A DNA stretch of 64,000 nucleotides from assembly GCA_017965425.1 (NCBI GenBank), contig JAGCPY010000086.1, positions 23,031-87,030 on the forward strand. The letters run 5' to 3'. Made by a program: the position numbers and the translations under genes. This document shows, piece after piece, positions 62,500-64,000 of the stretch; position 1 is the first letter of the stretch, and each line of letters begins with the position of its first letter. The stretch is from Bacteroidaceae bacterium. Lineage in GTDB: Bacteria; Bacteroidota; Bacteroidia; Bacteroidales; Bacteroidaceae. The notes under the pieces were generated by a model, which was not told the DNA's origin, did no database searches, and saw only the letters and a program-made list of their open reading frames with translations.

Positions 62500-63100
62500 C
62501 CTCACCTTGGAGGATAATTATCTGGAAGGTTGTCGCTTGCAGGTAAAGCCACCACATATTTCGGCAAGAACCAGAAAAGATGCTAACGTTCTTCACGGAA
62601 CGTACACACCTTCTCGTCGGAAGGTGAATAACTTCCTTATCCAGTGGCCGCTCCTTCCGTTCAGCAAGCAGGAGATTGGCCACCTTCACCCTCCTACACC
62701 GCTTTTTCAAGAAAAAAGCCTCAATCCCTCACCATTTGACCTTTCACATTGAAAACGAACCACTTACAGGTGAGGGATTGGTGAGGGAATGGTGAGGGAT
62801 GGTGAGGGAAGGCTTCATGCTCTTCATGCGCCAAAGGAATCAACCATTGATTATCAAGGTTTTACAAATGCAAATAATCATTCATGAAACGCTGATTGTT
62901 GTCCAATTAAAGCCCAATTAACGTCTAATCAACGATTCATTAGCGTTTCATTTACAACTAATTATCGTTTCATTTGAATCAATCCCTCACCATCCCTCAC
63001 CATTCCCTCACCATTCCCTCACCTGCAAGCATCTCATTCTAAGCACAATATGACGTTTGGTGAGGGATTGAGGTTTTTTTCGCGAAAAACAGGGTGGCGT
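62500..63100. repeat. 22-nt-phased intergenic repeat, long copy
   Basis: It contains the same two blocks as 13536-13702 (here 62597-62648 and 63016-63073), but 367 nt apart instead of 57. The extra 310 nt is close to 14 units of 22. Between them lie GTGAGGGAT-type units 10-11 nt apart (62768-62815), a stretch where ATTANCGTTTCATTT recurs at 22 nt (about 62915-62975), and CCCTCACCATT units of 11 nt (about 62984-63020). The right end has CCCTCACC, GGTGAGGG and seven T. Confidence 0.75.
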
Positions 63101-63592
63101 GAGTGGAAACGTAACAGTATATTGAACCAACAAGCTGATTATTAGCAATCTCTATTCATGTTTTGAAAGAAAGCGCAAAATCATATCGCCATGTAATCCG
63201 TAACTTAGCGCCACCAATATGCTTTGCCCTACCAGATCGAGCATATCGTGAACCTTTGTACTCAGGAGCCACTATAATCCCACGGTGGGGGATGGGCTGA
63301 CTGCTCATTGGCCTTTTAGGCCGTTAAATACCACTTGCGAAACTTGAATTAGTTATATTTAACAATAAATGAATGTGGATGGAAAATTTTAAAGATCAAG
63401 CAACAAGTGTCATTATATGATTGTTTTATAGCTTATTTTTCTTTGCTTTTAGAGCCTTTCAGACACCTTCATGCCCAGCTAAATGCTTTAATATTTGTTA
63501 ATTATTTACCCCCCCGAATTTGTTAATAAACCATAAAACTCCACCTCTTTATATCTATACTATTTGCCAAAAAGCTTACCTTTGTACCAAAA
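63101..63592. other. Interval without a recognisable gene
   Basis: About 490 bp, A/T-rich in its second half. It has a small palindrome GGCCTTTTAGGCC at about 63311-63323 and a + strand -7-like element TACCTTTG at 63577-63584, which points into the 3' end of the transposase fragment and so may have belonged to a gene displaced by the insertion. No other signal is seen. Confidence 0.5.
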
Positions 63593-63997
63593 TCAGAGTC
63601 GATGGCACATTAGTGGGTCTGCGAGGCCTACACCTGGCCTTATACACGGAACCTTGACAACTCTGATATTGTGGACATTACATGTCTCTTCCTGTTGGTT
63701 TGGCTGACAGGGAGGGGAGGTTGTTATCTGTTCTCGTGAATGCGCTCTCGTGCGCCATCGGCCCTTTTTGACTTCACTATTCGGCGGAGGGGGAAAAGTC
63801 CGTGGATAAGCCCCCATGCCACCTAACCAAAATATCTTAGCGCAACGGAACATGAAGAAGGGCAGGTCATTGACCCCATGCATCTGTGCTCTTAAGCCCT
63901 TCACCTTTGAATTGAAAGACTCTGCAGATGCATTGGTCGACCTGTTGTTGAAGTAGTTCAGTATGTATTCCTCTTTGCTCTTGATGGTATCGCGCAC
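63593..63997 (-). mobile_element. Transposase fragment, C-terminal part
   Basis: 134 residues reaching the right edge. VRDTIKSKEEYILNYFNNRS followed by TNASAESFNSKVKGLRAQ and FFMFRCAKIF is the end of a DDE transposase of the ISL3/ISAon1 type that is common in Bacteroidetes; ASAESFNSK includes the final catalytic Glu. The codon just before VRDT is TAA (64000-63998), so either the gene is broken or this is the second frame of a two-frame element. About 75 residues after KIFW are unlike the family and may be run-on past the true end. Terminal repeats could not be identified. Confidence 0.65.
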
Positions 63998-64000
63998 TTA

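Noticed and set aside
1-64000. tRNA and rRNA genes
   Set aside because: Scanning the gaps by eye showed no cloverleaf or rRNA segment; a covariance search would be needed to be certain.

Overview
The window looks like a chromosome segment of a Bacteroidales bacterium, most likely a Prevotellaceae relative. The evidence is the type IX secretion operon (porP-K-L-M-N), Bacteroidetes-type promoters (TAnnTTTG, in three cases with a TTTG box exactly 20 nt upstream), secreted proteins ending in type IX sorting-like tails, a fimbrillin-type lipoprotein, BspA-type repeats, and surface GH35 and GH2 glycosidases.

Layout. 1-6.2 kb: the 5' end of a polysaccharide flippase, gltX, a 7TM-HD (PgpH-like) phosphodiesterase, and a short priA. 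6.4-13.4 kb: a leftward operon porP-porK-porL-porM-porN plus a PorT-family barrel. 13.7-16.6 kb: a hybrid sensor kinase/AraC regulator. 16.8-41.0 kb: a rightward six-gene surface cluster divergent from that regulator. It encodes a sorting-tail protein, an outer-membrane barrel, a 4504-residue protein with 36 BspA/DUF285 repeats, a fibronectin-like secreted protein and two lipoproteins. 41.0-41.9 kb: a gene-free stretch with a 22-nt tandem repeat. 41.9-48.1 kb: pruA, then a small operon with a second sorting-tail protein, a leaderless small peptide, a zincin lipoprotein and a GH35 beta-galactosidase. 48.1-55.0 kb: an accessory/defence island with a toxin-antitoxin remnant, a structured leader, an EcoRI-family adenine methyltransferase, a DUF262-HNH nuclease, a DUF4417 operon, and a PIN toxin with an XRE-ImmA/IrrE partner. 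55.2-62.4 kb: a GH2 enzyme converging on a large fimbrillin-like lipoprotein with a BspA-like tail. 62.4-64.0 kb: another 22-nt-phased repeat region and a transposase fragment.

How it may work together. The por operon encodes the export machine for proteins with C-terminal sorting tails. Such proteins are encoded in the very next operon and again at 43.6-44.9 kb. The divergent hybrid regulator is the natural candidate to control the surface cluster. I read the 24-kb cluster as one cell-surface complex built around the giant repeat protein; this is inference from gene order, overlaps and signal peptides.

The most unusual non-coding material is a family of 22-nt-phased intergenic repeats (four places), short GC-rich palindromes inserted in frame into genes, and the structured region of about 320 nt in front of the methyltransferase.
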